A stretch of DNA of 64,000 nucleotides, taken from positions 161,470,602 to 161,534,601 of the forward strand of contig NC_091132.1 in the NCBI RefSeq assembly GCF_040183065.1, given 5' to 3'. Position 1 is the first letter of the stretch. Each line of letters starts with the position of its first letter. The stretch is from Periplaneta americana. Its lineage: Eukaryota > Arthropoda > Insecta > Blattodea > Blattidae. Shown piece by piece: positions 1-11,510 of this stretch. The position numbers and the translations under genes are program-made. Below the pieces are notes generated by a model. That model searched no databases. It had not been told where the DNA came from and was given only the letters and a program-made list of their open reading frames with translations.

Positions 1-954
1 CACAATTCTTGTGAAATTATTATTCCGTCGAAAATCCTCTTCTCACAATTGCAGAGATCTGTTATGTGTATGAGCTGTGACGCTGTCTTGTTGAAAGAAA
101 CAGACATTTAATTAAATTTCATTTAATTGTCCAGTAAAAGGAAACAATATGTCTGAGCAATAAACTTCAGAGTTTACTTTGTCTTTAAAAAACTTGTCCT
201 ATAGGCCTAATGCATGCTCGTGATATGGCACACCATACCCCAAATTTCTGGGAGTGCAATGGTGTTTCATGTATTGCATAATGATTTTCGCAGGACCAGA
301 TCCGTGCATTCTAGGAATTTACGTAACCTGAAAAAAAAGTTCATGCACGATCGATACCTTGTACGACTGTAATCCTAGTTCATTATTTAATGTTCTACAC
401 GCACTGGAATAAGATATGTCAGTTTGCTGTGGCAATTTTCTAACCGATTTTTAAGGCTTTTTATCATTCGATTAGAAAACTATAACAGTTTTTCTTCTGT
501 TAAAACTGTGGGTTTACCACACAATGGGGCCTATCTAGCGAAATTTATTTGCCAGAGTGCGCACTGTATCTCGATGAGGTAAATAAGAGCTTGGGAAACG
601 TTCTCTAAATTTCTGTTTCACTTTTTTAGTATATTTGTCACTTTCTCGAAGCACTTATTCCACTAAAAAAAGCTCATTCTTCAAATGAAAACATTTTACG
701 TAATGAATGCACTTGCTGGCTGTAGGGTTTGTGTATAACCTTGGCGAGGAGCACCAGTATTGTTTGCGTGGCTACCCCCTAAGGCAAGGGAGAAATACCA
801 ACCTACACCAGGATTTAAGTGTGTCTGCCACTGCGGAGAATGTTCTGACTCTCTCTGTATTTAAAACGGTTATAATGTCACTTCTTTGTGTATTTCTGTT
901 AAGCGATTACGATTCATTACTGCAAATTATTGACATAAGTATACATGTTGTCCC
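1..954. other. no gene recognised
   Basis: AT-rich sequence without a recognisable coding exon, tRNA-like box or repeat end. Short open frames on both strands look like chance. It should be intron or flank of the ZNF gene whose last exon starts at 1383, because that exon opens at a splice acceptor and needs upstream exons. Confidence 0.5.
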
Positions 955-1382
955 CAAGCCAATGCACGAACACAGCAGAAAATGCACAATATACAAACAC
1001 AATGTACCTGCAATTCAGTACTATACACATTTTACCCCTAAACGCCCTATTTCTACAAAATCGGTACCTAACTTCTGAACATTCTGTAGATTTTATTATG
1101 TAATCAACATATAAATTCAGGAATATTTTAAGAAATTTAATAGAGGTGATACGGCGTATGCAATGCCTCACATTCTAATCAGTGCCCCAAATAACCCCAA
1201 TAACTGGTCTACAGCAAGGCATGAACAATTTTTTTTTTTTATTTTCCTTATTAGCCTGTGTTTTCATTACTTATGTTCAAATATTTTTTTTTTCGGATAT
1301 ATTTATATATATAAAATTTCTATATTTTCATATCACCACATTGACTATTGTGGATACTGATACATATTGATATTCATTTCAG

Positions 1383-2688
1383 AATTGTGGATAATTTTGA
1401 CAAAAATATATCTGAAGAACGTGCTTTCAATGATCCTGGAGAAGATAGTTTGACACAATATGGTAGCAACAGATCAGACATTACAAGTGTTAGTGACTTG
1501 AATCGTAATTCTGTCGCGTGTAATATATGCGACGAGGTATTTTTAACACCTGAATCTTTGAAACTTCATTTCCATATAAATACAATAAACAATTTATTCA
1601 AGTGCGATGTCTGTGGAAAGTCTTTCTTGAAATTGAGTGATATAAATCGGCATTCACTCCTCCACAAAGACGGACTTCCATTCAAATGCGATGTATGTGG
1701 AAAGGCTTTCAGAAGTTCATGGGATGTGAAGGTACATGTACGCATACACACAAGAGAGAGGCCATACAAATGCGAGGTGTGTGGAAATTGCTTTTCACAA
1801 TCGGGACATTTAAAGCAACATATACGAATTCACACGGGCGAAAGGCCATTCAAATGTCAAGATTGTGGAAAGTGTTTTTCAGAAGCGCCATATTTAAGAA
1901 GACATTTTCGCATCCACTCGGGCGAAAAGTCATTCAAATGCGATGAGTGTGGAAAGTGTTTCTCACAATTTGAACATTTAAAGCGTCATGTACACATTCA
2001 TACTGGGGAAAATCCATTCAAATGCAAGGTGTGTGGAAAATGTTTCTCAGCATCAGCATTATTAAGAAGACATGGTCGCATACACACAGGGGAAAGGTCA
2101 TTCAAATGCGATGTTTGTGAAAAGTGTTTCTCATCATCGGCAGATTTAAGTAGGCATGCACTTGTGCATACAGGCGAAAGACCATTCAAATGTGAGATGT
2201 GTGAAAAGCGGTTCCCTCAGTTGATACACTTAAAGGAACATGCACGCATACATACAGGGCAAAAACCATTCAAATGTGAGGTGTGTGGAAAATGTTTCTC
2301 AAAATTGGGACACTTAAAGGAGCATTTACGGATACACACAGGCGAAAGGCCATTCAAATGCGATGTGTGTGGAAAGTGTTTTTCGGTTTCCGCAGGTTTA
2401 TGTAGACATGCACGCATACACACCGGCGAAAAACCGTACAAATGCGAGGTTTGTGAAAAATGTTTCTCAGCATCGGCAGATTTGAAGAGACATGTACGCA
2501 TACATACAGGGGAAAGGCCATTCAAGTGTGACGTGTGTGGAAAGTGTTTCTCAGTATCTGCTAATTTAAGCAATCATGCACGCATACACACAGGGGAAAG
2601 GCCATTTAAATGCGATGTGTGTGGAAAGTCTTTCTCAGTCTCGGTAGGTTTATATAGACATGCACGCATACACACGGGCGAAAAGTAG
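1383..2688 (+). CDS. terminal 14-finger C2H2 zinc-finger exon (5' exons outside window)
   Basis: Presumed nuclear DNA-binding transcription factor of the KRAB-less, acidic-linker arthropod ZNF type. The exon opens after the acceptor 'ttcatttcag' at 1382 in a frame that takes one base of a split codon, then reads IVDNFDKNIS. The matching ATG of copy 2 (MVDNFDKN) is ATT here, which supports a splice-fed exon rather than a local start. After a roughly 45-residue linker come 14 fingers of C-x2-C-x12-H-x3-H joined by TGERPF/TGEKPY-like linkers. Finger 1 has lost its last zinc ligand (HFHIN where copy 2 has HLHAH); fingers 2-14 keep all four. Helix positions -1,2,3,6 of fingers 4-8 read QGHQ, EPYR, QEHR, AALR, SADR. 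The frame ends in TAG immediately after HTGEK, and finger-like sequence continues beyond it. The plus-strand start of the gene lies left of the window. Confidence 0.88.
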
Positions 2689-2990
2689 TAAAAATGTGAG
2701 GTTTGTGAAAAGTATTTCTCATTATTGGCATAATAGAACAGGCATGCACATATATACACAGCCGAAAGGCCATTCTAATGTGAGGTGTGTGGAAAGTGCT
2801 TCAATTGCGGCATTTAAAAGATGTACGTTCTCATACAGCCTAAAAACTTGTTTCTAGATATTATTCGGAAGCGGGACATCTCAATATTGTTCGCCTACAC
2901 ATAGGCGAGAGATAATACAAATGCGAAGTCTGTGGCCGTTTGCTAAATTCTTGTCAGCTCAAGAGTCGGGGCGTAGGCTGGTGCTAGAAA
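2689..2990 (+). pseudogene. decayed zinc-finger repeats downstream of the stop
   Basis: After the TAG the DNA still encodes recognisable finger pieces ('aaatgtgaggtttgtgaaaa', then 'aatgtgaggtgtgtggaaa') broken by stops and frame changes, followed by 'ttgttcgcctacacataggc' and 'aaatgcgaagtctgtgg'. The same decayed tail follows copy 2. The ancestral exon therefore had at least two or three more fingers, and truncation by a premature stop predates or accompanied the duplication. Confidence 0.75.
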
Positions 2991-3097
2991 CCATTTTAAT
3001 GTAAATCGAGTGAGTAAGTGATGAAAAACATAAGATCTTTGACACAGGCGAAATGCTTTTCAAATGTGATATCTACTGTATGTATTTCATTTTTATG

Positions 3098-4034
3098 CAC
3101 GGTGATTTCATAAGGACTATACAAATTTATAAGCTTATTTAGAAAGCATACAGATTTGGTTTTAGTGCCATGTATTAGCAAAACTTAGCGAGTTTTCACT
3201 CAGTGTGGTTCTATGTGACTTTCGTTGGTCATGCGGAAGACATCTCACCTGAACTCAATTTCTTGCAAACTCGCTGCAACATATCCGGCGTCACTAACGC
3301 AGCTGCGGCGGTGATTCGGTTTCTGAGCTCAGCGAGATTGGCAGGTAAGGGTGGAACGTATACTTGATTTGTAAGGAACTCCCATAAGAAGAAATCAAGT
3401 GGTGTCAAGTCGGGGGACCGAAGTGACCAAGATGTCGGTCCTCCGCGACCAATCCACCGACCAAGAATCGTGAAGTCAAGGAAATCAGGGACGTTTTGGA
3501 GGTTGTGTTGAGGTGCGCCATCCTGCTGAAATTAGATTTCCTCTTCTTGACCATCATCTCTTGAGGAATGAGAAAATTTTGTAGCAAATCCCGATAGACA
3601 AAACCATTGACACTTTTCTTGGAAAAGAAGGGACTGTACACTTTAGTTTAAGGCACAAAACACATTCACTTTTGGGCTGTCATGAACATGTTGGTAATAG
3701 AATAGCTAGTCTCAACAAAAGTACGGTGCTAGAATAAATGGTTGCCTTGGTAGGAGGATCCTTGCCATACTGGGTACGAAATCTACGCTGAACCACTGTC
3801 ACAGATTTCGTTTCTTCAAATAAAACACAGCGAGCTCGCTCTGCACCTACGAAAGCAGCCATTTTGAAATGAACTACGTTATCGCACGCGGTGACAGAAC
3901 TAGGTACTTCAAAGCTATGTCAGTGAAAACTTGATAAGCTTTGCTATCAGATGGCATTGCAACCAGCTTCGTATGTTTTCTATATAAATTTATATAAGCT
4001 TACAAAGTTGTATAGTCGTTTTGGAATCACGGTG
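3098..4034 (-). mobile_element. Tc1/mariner-like element with DUF4817-type HTH, internally deleted
   Basis: Inverted ends match over about 100 bp: left CACGGTGATTTCATAAGGAC, right end on the other strand CACCGTGATTCCAAAACGAC. On the minus strand the N-terminal helix-turn-helix reads MAAFVGAERARCVLF...SVTVVQRRFRTQYGKDPP (3680-3862). The catalytic C-terminal half follows at about 3640-3240, with RWIGRGGP and a later frame carrying RSPDLTPLDFFLW. The middle of the transposase, including the first catalytic Asp, is missing and several frame changes are present, so it is dead. TA target duplication is not exact (TATG on the left, TA on the right). It lies in the 3' flank of the first ZNF exon. Confidence 0.8.
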
Positions 4035-5333
4035 TACATATTTTTCTATATGCATTTTTTCTGGATAATTGGGAGTTTTAAAGGAATATTTTTTATTTAA
4101 GTGTCTCCAGATTGCGGCTACTTATTCTACGAATGGAGCTACAACCGCAAAATTGGAGATTGTGTCGTCTCGCTTACACTTAATATATTAATTTTTAATT
4201 TGTATTTATATATTTGCTATAAGTATCACTGTGTCTTTATTCAATGATAATAATAGGAAATGACCAGAAATGATCACTTTCAGTGGCTATATATTCCTGA
4301 TATGTGTATCGAAAAGTTCTTGGTAATCTTCATCAGGCCATCTGTGGGATTTTTAGTAATTGTATGATATTTTATTTTAAAGGAACAGAAAAAATTAGGA
4401 AAGAATTTACACGAAGTACGCGCCTAGTAATACTGGAATGAACAGTCTCATGCATACGAAGCAATCCTGAAAGCTACCTGCACTTGCACTATATTGTCTT
4501 AACAACCAATATGTAGCCACCCTGAGTGGCCATATAAATCAACCCCGATGTATCTATGCATTTTCATATATGCAAAAGTTTCTGAAAATGTTTCTTGCTG
4601 TTGTACACAGAGAGGTTAGTTGAGGATACTTCGGTTTTCGTCCAGAGCCGGCCCGGCTATCAATGTGTTGCTTACCGCAAGGAACAAGCGCCCGTCTTTG
4701 GCACTTTTAGGCTTACAATTCTACTGTATAAATGCTTAAATGTTACACTACCTACCAAGCTCACATTCGTTGCTTACATTGACCTCCATTTATTTATTGC
4801 AGTTCTTTTATTCCTTTTAAGTTCGTTTATGAAGTGTGGGTTTCTTGCATTCTTGTTTCTACAAGCAGTTAAACTTAAGCAGTTTCGTAGTATAATAATG
4901 TGATACCAGTATTACAATATAACTATGCAGCTGCACACTTTCCTTGCACTCTCGTCACCACCACAGCAATGCGATAACAAAACAATATCTGACTTCCACA
5001 AGATGTTCAAGAATAAAGTTCAGAAAAACTTTACCAACAAGTCTTTTAAAAACAAATTTCACTGTAAAATGAAAATGAAAAAGAAACGAAAGAACGGAAG
5101 ACAAAGAGAGAGAGAATTCCTCTCCTCCCTGTAAATTGCTGTCCTAGGCAACTGCCTAAATCCGGTACAATCTAGTCCTTGCACCATTCGTGATTTGTAT
5201 TTGTTTGCTCCCCTCATATTCTTAAAATCGCTATACCTCAAATGGTTTTCATTGAAATAATATGAAATATTAATGCATTTCTTCAGTGCATCATTTACAC
5301 TTTCCTAATCTACATATTAATAATGAATAATGA
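4035..5333. other. no gene recognised
   Basis: A 102-codon frame at 4595-4903 is rich in Leu, Phe and Ile but has no recognisable family, start context or splice partner; I treat it as chance. No repeat ends were recognised. Confidence 0.4.
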
Positions 5334-5578
5334 TGGAGTAACGGTCAGCGCGTCTGGCCGCGAAACCAGGTGGCCCGGGTTCGAATCCCGGTCGGGGTAA
5401 GATACCTGGTTGAGGTTATTTCCGGGGCTTTCCCTCAACCCAATACGAGCAAATGCTGGGTAACTTGCGGTGCTGGACCCCGAAATCATTTCAGCGGCAT
5501 TATCACCTTCATTTCATTCAGACACTAAATAACCCAGATGTTGATACAGCGTCGTAAAATAACCAAAAAATAAAATAA
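5334..5578 (+). mobile_element. tRNA-derived SINE (family A), full length
   Basis: Head with Pol III box A (GTAACGGTCAGCGCGTCTGG) and box B (GGTTCGAATCCC), then the body 'acctggttgaggtt', 'ttccctcaacccaat', 'aaatgctgggtaac', 'ttcattcagacactaaataa', and an A-rich tail. It is flanked by the 8-bp duplication AATAATGA (5326-5333 and 5579-5586). Mobilised by a LINE in trans. Six further copies or pieces of this family lie in the window (45914, 52235, 52384, 52658, 57654 and the related 22871). Confidence 0.93.
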
Positions 5579-5586
5579 AATAATGA

Positions 5587-7700
5587 AAAGGACGGTTAAT
5601 GGGGGACCACACCCCTTAAATTTAACCAAATTACTCATTTTAAATACTATAGAGTACCGGTAATGGAAAATATTTCTTCTGATTGAGGTTCTGGCTGATA
5701 TGTGCCTCTATTATCAGGCACTACATCGTACTTAATAATATGTGTCAGAGGAAGAACAATTGTTTGTATACATCTGAAGTCTGACTAGTGTAACATGTAT
5801 CTAATCAGCGAGGTATGTAATGGAAGTGGAAAGAAAGTAGCCTCCCTATGCCATTACCGCATCTCCTGACCTAGTTGCCTGATAAGTGGTGCATTATTGT
5901 ATCACTTATGAGGTTCAGACCTGTGTTCGGAGAGTTGACTAAACAATGGGGAATATTTATTCAAGGAATGTGCAATTATTTGCAAAAGTAATGTAATGAG
6001 ACAAGTATGTGTGACATTATAAGCTTGTATAAATGAATTTTTTTCTACTTGACATTCACAGTTGAAGAAGTGTATTCCAAAACCATCTAAGTCAATTTTT
6101 GGTGATTTTTAGCTATGCTGCTTAGTATGTTCTCCTATATATGTTACACAATTCTAATAACGGAATATAAGTCAAATCCAACTACGAAATGTCTATTTTA
6201 AATGTCAAAATTGACGGCGTTTCCCAAATCCAACTATGTCAACTGTTGTTTTATTCCAAACCCAACTAAGTCTGTGCACATGCGAACTGGCTATCGACCC
6301 AGCTGACTGAGCAGTGTTTGCCACGTTTTATTTCAGTCCTTCTATTGTAGGTGCACGTTGCAGTTCACTACTAATATTCCTGATGTAACTTTAAAAAAAT
6401 ACCATTAGCTTTGAAAAAAGGAATGGTGTTCTTAAACTGGTGAAATAGCCTACATACCCGAGGTAAATAGTAAAGCCAAACAATTTCATGAACAAGCACT
6501 GAAGGAAGCTCAAGAGGATAATGACAATACTCTTCGTATGTATGACGAAGGAAAGCCATTTGCTTCAATGAAAATAAAGAAATTGTAAAATTTCATATTG
6601 AAATTAACATGTGCATACTAAGTTTAATTAGTGTAGTAATAAATGAGATTTCAAATTCAGTAAAAATAGAACATTGCAATATTCAATTCAACCGTTTTCA
6701 ATTTTTGTAAATGTAAAGTGTAAAATCTACGTTACAACTAATGGTATGTAATAAGTATTTGTCATAATATCTACAGTCACAGTGTAATATTTTTTTCAGT
6801 TAACACAGCATTTGCAATTCAATTCTTTATTTCTGTAAATGGAAAATGTAATATTCCATGTTAAAACTAAACTAAAACGTTTTACAGTATTTATTAATAA
6901 ATATGTGCAACATTTTCTTCAATTAACACAGCATACTTGAATTAACCAGTATAGGGAAATATTCTGAATTTTTTTCCGAATCAAACTAAGTCGAAACAGT
7001 TTTGTGATATAACCTGTTCCAACTGTTCCAAAGGGTGTTACACTGCTCCTGTGATCACTTCAACGTTCCACATGGTTCCAACAGATAAACAGTTCAATTT
7101 CTAATCGGTTTCCCTCTTGTTTGCTGTCTGCAAAGACCACGTGTAGCGCTATCATTGACCTCCAATGAAAAGTAGATGTAATATTATGTTCCTTCGTGCA
7201 ACAGTAGCCTATGTAGGATCGCGCAATTCAATTGTGCGAATCAAATTCCCTAACAAATCTATATTATTAGGTGCCCATTGATGGAGAATATGTTCATGGT
7301 GCCCTAACATAGTGTTAATTTTTAATATACCGCGAAAAATATCATCGGATAATGTCATCGTTATTAAACTCTCCTAGGGTCATATGCATAATTTTTACTA
7401 AAATCGATTCATTTTGAATTGTAGTTCTTTACTGTACCCTTAACAGTAACCTACGAAAAATGACTTACGTTGTCATAATACACTGAACAGCTGATATTTT
7501 ATAAAGACGATTCAAGGGCTTTGAAACATGTTCCCGAAGCAGATGAGAGGTTGTAACAGTTGGAACCAGAACTCGTTGGAACAGTTGGCACTGATGTAAA
7601 CATATCCATATGAAACTGTCTCCATGGATTAATATATTTTATCCATGCTGTTTCTTTGAAACTGTTATTTTGGAACAGCTTCGTTCATGAAACAGTTACA
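5587..7700. other. no gene recognised; short repeated motifs
   Basis: Two patterns only. The motif 'ccaaaYccaactaagtc' recurs at about 6071, 6173, 6228, 6260 and 6978. Between 7017 and 7600 'ccaactgttccaa' appears in inverted orientation, as at the ends of an unrecognised element. A 45-codon frame at 6453-6587 (opening IPEVNSKAKQFHEQALKEAQ) ends in a stop but has no start or clear acceptor and matches nothing I know. Confidence 0.4.
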
Positions 7701-7708
7701 GTCGAAAC

Positions 7709-9939
7709 CGTTGCTTACGAGATTATACAAGCTGGCGCATAGAGCTTGAAAAACGAGTCTGAAGTGGTTCCCTCGTAATGCCAATTCCGCCGCTAGGAGC
7801 GCTGTTCTGCCCTATATATTCATAGCAGAACACTTAAAAGACATTGACATTTGGGACATTTAAAGGACTCATCATTGCTTATTAAATGCTTCGTACAATA
7901 TTTTATGGACAATAGACGTAATTTCCAAACTTCTACTCCTCAATTATATTACAATAAAAGGCTGTCATTCTTGATATTAAAACATATTACATATAAACTG
8001 AGGGACTGTCTGCTCTGTACTTCAGTTCATACACCAAACATTTCCGGAAATAAATTAACTTGACATCTTACATATACGCACTATAGCCTACCCTTTTCAC
8101 CTAATATTATTAATATTGTTATTAAATAAGATATTGCAACTAATTAAGGTACTGCATTATCTTTAATTTCCTTGAATTCATAATTACGCATTTGCAAGAA
8201 GGCCTAACTTTTCCCTCTCTTTTTAAAAAAAAATACGGACGTCACAATAACTGAGAAGTATAATTATTGCGCGATTTTTTCTTGCAGTGGTGAAAACATT
8301 TCTATAGGCCTACTGATTAATCTATTGAGCATAGTAATAGTAAACGCTGTAGTATTTTAGTGCGTGTACGCCTACTTAGCTCTTGTAAAACGAAACTTTC
8401 ACTTTCAACGGAACACTCACTTATATTCAGTTCTTGTATCTTGCAGTTAATTATCCATTTGTGATCATCTTTCCAATATAACCTCCCATTGAAACGACCA
8501 CTTAAAATCATGAGCTAGAATTTATTATTTTAAAAACATTTCCACGTACATACTGTTATAATTGTTATGAACCACAATACAAAAGACAACACTGTGAAAT
8601 TGGATTAATTTACCAAGATCAACATCAATACCGGTAGTATAAAATCACATATAGGCCTAGGCTATATTATTTCATTACTGTATGGTATTAATTAGAAGAA
8701 TTAATTTTGAAGAATTTACAAATATGCTGAAATAATTTATGACACCTCTTATAGAAATGTAAAAATATGTATGTACATTTTGAAACAATGGGTATAGCAC
8801 CACTTGAAAATGTTGAGCATCTTAACAGTAACTTGTAAATTGTTCCATCACGTTGTCTATAGTGTTCATTTATTGTAGCACTTTTAGAACGAACGTGGTT
8901 CACATACATAAGAAGAAATGACGATGGAATGAGTCGAACACATACAGTTTTCTTTAATTTTTAGCAAATGATGAAGTTGAATATGTACTGTTACTTCATA
9001 TCCTAACATAAGTAGAGTTGCCACCATAGATGTAACACCTGAAATGAATATAAAATAAATTAATGTATTGGTAATGATACAAGAATAAAAAGAAATTAGG
9101 CTAGACATAACCTCACAAAATTACAAACACATGCTAAAAAAAAAAAAAAAAACTTTACGTATCCGTATATAATAACACTAGATATTCCAGATATAATTTG
9201 TTTCACACGATAACCACCTCAGCCTATTTCGGCAGCAGCCATTATTAGTTACAGTTTGAGGTGCATTACCTAATCTCATACTAACCTTGTTAAGTTCTCT
9301 AACCAAATTCACTGATAATTACGTAACAATACACAGGTCTAAAATACAGACAAATACACATTAATTTCCTAATAAGTACAGCATGAAGATAATTCATTAC
9401 TTTGTCGGTATTTTCTAAAAGAGAAAGTGAAAACAGTAACAACATTATCTTCAATGTTTACATCACGTCGTTCACATTTTCATTAGGCCTATATCAGTAA
9501 TGCTTGGTAAGTGAAACAATGCATGAAATTATTTTACATTTCGGGTCACATCATTCGAGAGTCGGAAAATGCAATTCGCCACTTTTAACATAGCATTGCT
9601 TGTTATATGAGAGAACTTTGACATTTACCTTAACCTATAAAGATACGACCTGTTGGTACAGAGTTCTTCACATAGCAAAACACAGACAATTTTCCAATAT
9701 AACTTAGCAGAACAAACTTCAAATAACACTGTAATATGCTTGGCATATTTATAATATTCGTACTCAATCAGTAATGCACAATTAATCGAACTATTTTCAC
9801 GATGCACAATGCTTTGTAATGGTACTATTCATCATTTCATAGGGCAGAGAGGCGAACCTAGCGGCAGAAATTGTCATGACTCACAGAGACCTACTCTCGA
9901 CCGTGCTATGCGCCAGCTTGTATAATCCCGTAAGCAACG
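7709..9939. mobile_element. 2.23-kb TIR element with 8-bp TSD (family T8), no transposase
   Basis: Begins CGTTGCTTAC and ends GTAAGCAACG, flanked by a perfect 8-bp duplication GTCGAAAC (7701-7708, 9940-9947). Terminal inverted repeats of about 110 bp share ATTATACAAGCTGGCGCATAG-like sequence and 'gccgctagg'. No long open frame is present, so it looks non-autonomous. An 8-bp duplication fits P, hAT or Merlin types; I cannot decide. The 33804-34719 element is a second member with shared subterminal sequence. Confidence 0.88.
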
Positions 9940-10211
9940 GTCGAAACTATTTCTTAAAAAAGAACAGTTTATCCCTTCTCTATACTGGAGCGTCTGTGGA
10001 GCAGTGAGATCAGTTTGGCCAACACCCAGTGGAAAAAAGTAGCTAGAACTGATTCCGAAAAGGGACCAGAAGTGGCTAAAGTTTAAATCGGTAAAAACGA
10101 TAGGCCTAAGTATGTCAGGTGCAAACACATTACAGAAGTGAACAGTATTATATCGTAATAACAAGATCAGAGAGAAGGAATTAGAGAAATTGTTATTATG
10201 TTACAACTCAC

Positions 10212-10533
10212 CTAATAGTCATCGTCAACGATGCTATCTTCCTCGTCCCTCGTTTCCAAAACCCTTTCAGAACTACTTGGATCATTCTCTGATGACGTAC
10301 AAGTTGCAGTTCTTCCCACTAGGCGAAGACCTTCTGAAGGAACTTCATACTTTGCATACTGCGTAATACAAACCTGACATTCAAAATAGCCGACAATTTT
10401 TTTTTTCATCCTGTTCCTCAGTTTGTTTTTAACGATATTGACTTTACTGAAAACTCTCTCTACTTCAGCATTCGAATTTGGCAAAGTTATCGTAGAACTA
10501 TGATTTACAGAATTTACAAAAAGCTCTTGTATT
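10212..10533 (-). pseudogene. hAT transposase C-terminal fragment
   Basis: Minus-strand frame carrying LPNSNAEVERVFSKVNIVKN, the hAT C-terminal dimerisation signature, with RNRMK following, then a tail of about 60 residues and a stop at 10212. The frame continues rightward only through a later MITE insertion, so the residues before TIQELFVN are not transposase. Upstream catalytic parts are not recognised. This is a different hAT lineage from the one at 20280-25425. Confidence 0.75.
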
Positions 10534-10541
10534 GTCTGTAG

Positions 10542-10759
10542 CAGGGATGCAGAACTGGGGAAGAGAGTGGAAGAATGGGGAAAGAGTTTGGGCACGCGTC
10601 CACAAGACCGGAGCCTTTAATGACGTTTCTGTGACGTCTGGCAAACGCACTCACTACATTGCTATTCTCCCTCTACCCTACAATGACGCGAGGAAGGGAT
10701 GAGTTACATGTTCTGGCTTGTGACGTGTGTAACAATTATAACACAGTTTTGCATCCCTC
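10542..10759. mobile_element. 218-bp hAT-type MITE
   Basis: Ends CAGGGATGCAGAACTG and, on the other strand, GAGGGATGCAAAACTG. Flanks GTCTGTAG (10534-10541) and TTCTGTAG (10760-10767) form an 8-bp duplication with one mismatch. No coding capacity of its own. It is inserted in the minus-strand hAT fragment, whose apparent N-terminus is MITE sequence read through. Confidence 0.85.
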
Positions 10760-10767
10760 TTCTGTAG

Positions 10768-11327
10768 GAACAGATTGTATTCAGTCTTTTAATGCCCCCT
10801 AAATTCTCCCATTCCTTTCCATACTTTTGAGTAGCCTATATTTAGGTTTCGGCATAATTAATATATATTTTATTACTCATGTGATTACACATTCATTAAT
10901 TTAAATGATATCACAGCACAATAACTGAGCTAATCTACCACATAGCAATTATTATTTTAAGATTGAATTTGATGCAGTCTGTAGACAAAAATCACAACAC
11001 AAATTCAGCCTTGAATGATGTGAAGTACAATCATAATGAGTTCATAACATCATCACGTGCTCAGTGGATAGGGAGAGGAGAAAATTATTTATTTTACCGG
11101 GGAAGTACCGAATACAGATGGTGCAATGCGTGATTGCATGCTATTATGCAATTTTGTATAACGGTAGTGACCATTGAAGAGTCCAAAATCGAGCAGTAGA
11201 TCCACGTTTACACGTATAAGAAATGAAACTTAGAATGTATCTAAAAAATTGAAAATGGCCTGAAACGGCTAAATGGAGCACAGAAATATTTGTTGCTAGA
11301 TCAGTATTCGAAACGCCTAGATTTAGC
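10768..11327. other. no gene recognised
   Basis: AT-rich; the first bases probably continue the hAT remnant on the minus strand, but no domain is readable. Confidence 0.35.
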
Positions 11328-11510
11328 CACAAAGTGGCTATATTGGTGAGATCTGTACCCGAATAGTCAGGGCACCATTGATCTCTTTCGGCTCCGAGTG
11401 CCACAAAGTGGCTATATTGGTGAGATGTGTACCCAACGAGTTAGGACTTTCTAACTCGTTGTCTGTACCCGAATAGTCACGGCACCATTGATCTCTTTCG
11501 GCACCGAGTG
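11328..11510 (+). repeat. 74-bp tandem duplication, second copy interrupted
   Basis: 'cacaaagtggctatattgg' through 'ctctttcggctccgagtg' (11328-11400) recurs at 11402-11510. The two copies differ at a few bases and by a 36-bp gain in the second, which is the mini-element at 11434-11461 plus its target duplication. Confidence 0.92.
11434..11461. mobile_element. 28-bp minimal TIR element (family CAACGAG)
   Basis: Consists of CAACGAGTTAG, six bases, and CTAACTCGTTG. Flanked by TGTGTACC (11426-11433) and TCTGTACC (11462-11469), an 8-bp duplication with one mismatch. The neighbouring tandem copy still has the unfilled TCTGTACC site at about 11352. The tips are identical to those of the 1.77-kb element at 23249-25019. 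It therefore looks like an extreme internal-deletion derivative that was inserted or collapsed in place. Confidence 0.88.

Larger units (their letters stand above)
955..3075 (+). repeat. segmental duplication, copy 1
   Basis: Intron, ZNF exon and 3' flank here align with 29625-32285. Shared landmarks are the intron stretch 'aatacacaatatacaaacac' type sequence, 'ccacattctaatcagtg', the acceptor 'ttcatttcag', the exon opening VDNFDKNIS and the decayed 3' sequence 'ttgttcgcctacacata'. Copy 2 carries an extra 555-bp SINE insertion. Similarity is lost upstream of about 955 and downstream of about 3075. The copies are visibly diverged, so the duplication is not recent. Confidence 0.8.

Noticed and set aside
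4595-4903. 102-residue membrane-like protein
   Set aside because: Hydrophobic composition arises from T-rich DNA; no start context, splice sites or homologue known to me.
6453-6587. 45-codon C-terminal exon (IPEVNSKAKQFHEQ...)
   Set aside because: No convincing acceptor or relative; could be chance in AT-rich DNA. Kept only as a note.
10534-10595. N-terminus of a 127-residue minus-strand protein ending in the hAT signature
   Set aside because: These residues are translated from a later MITE insertion; the open frame is accidental.
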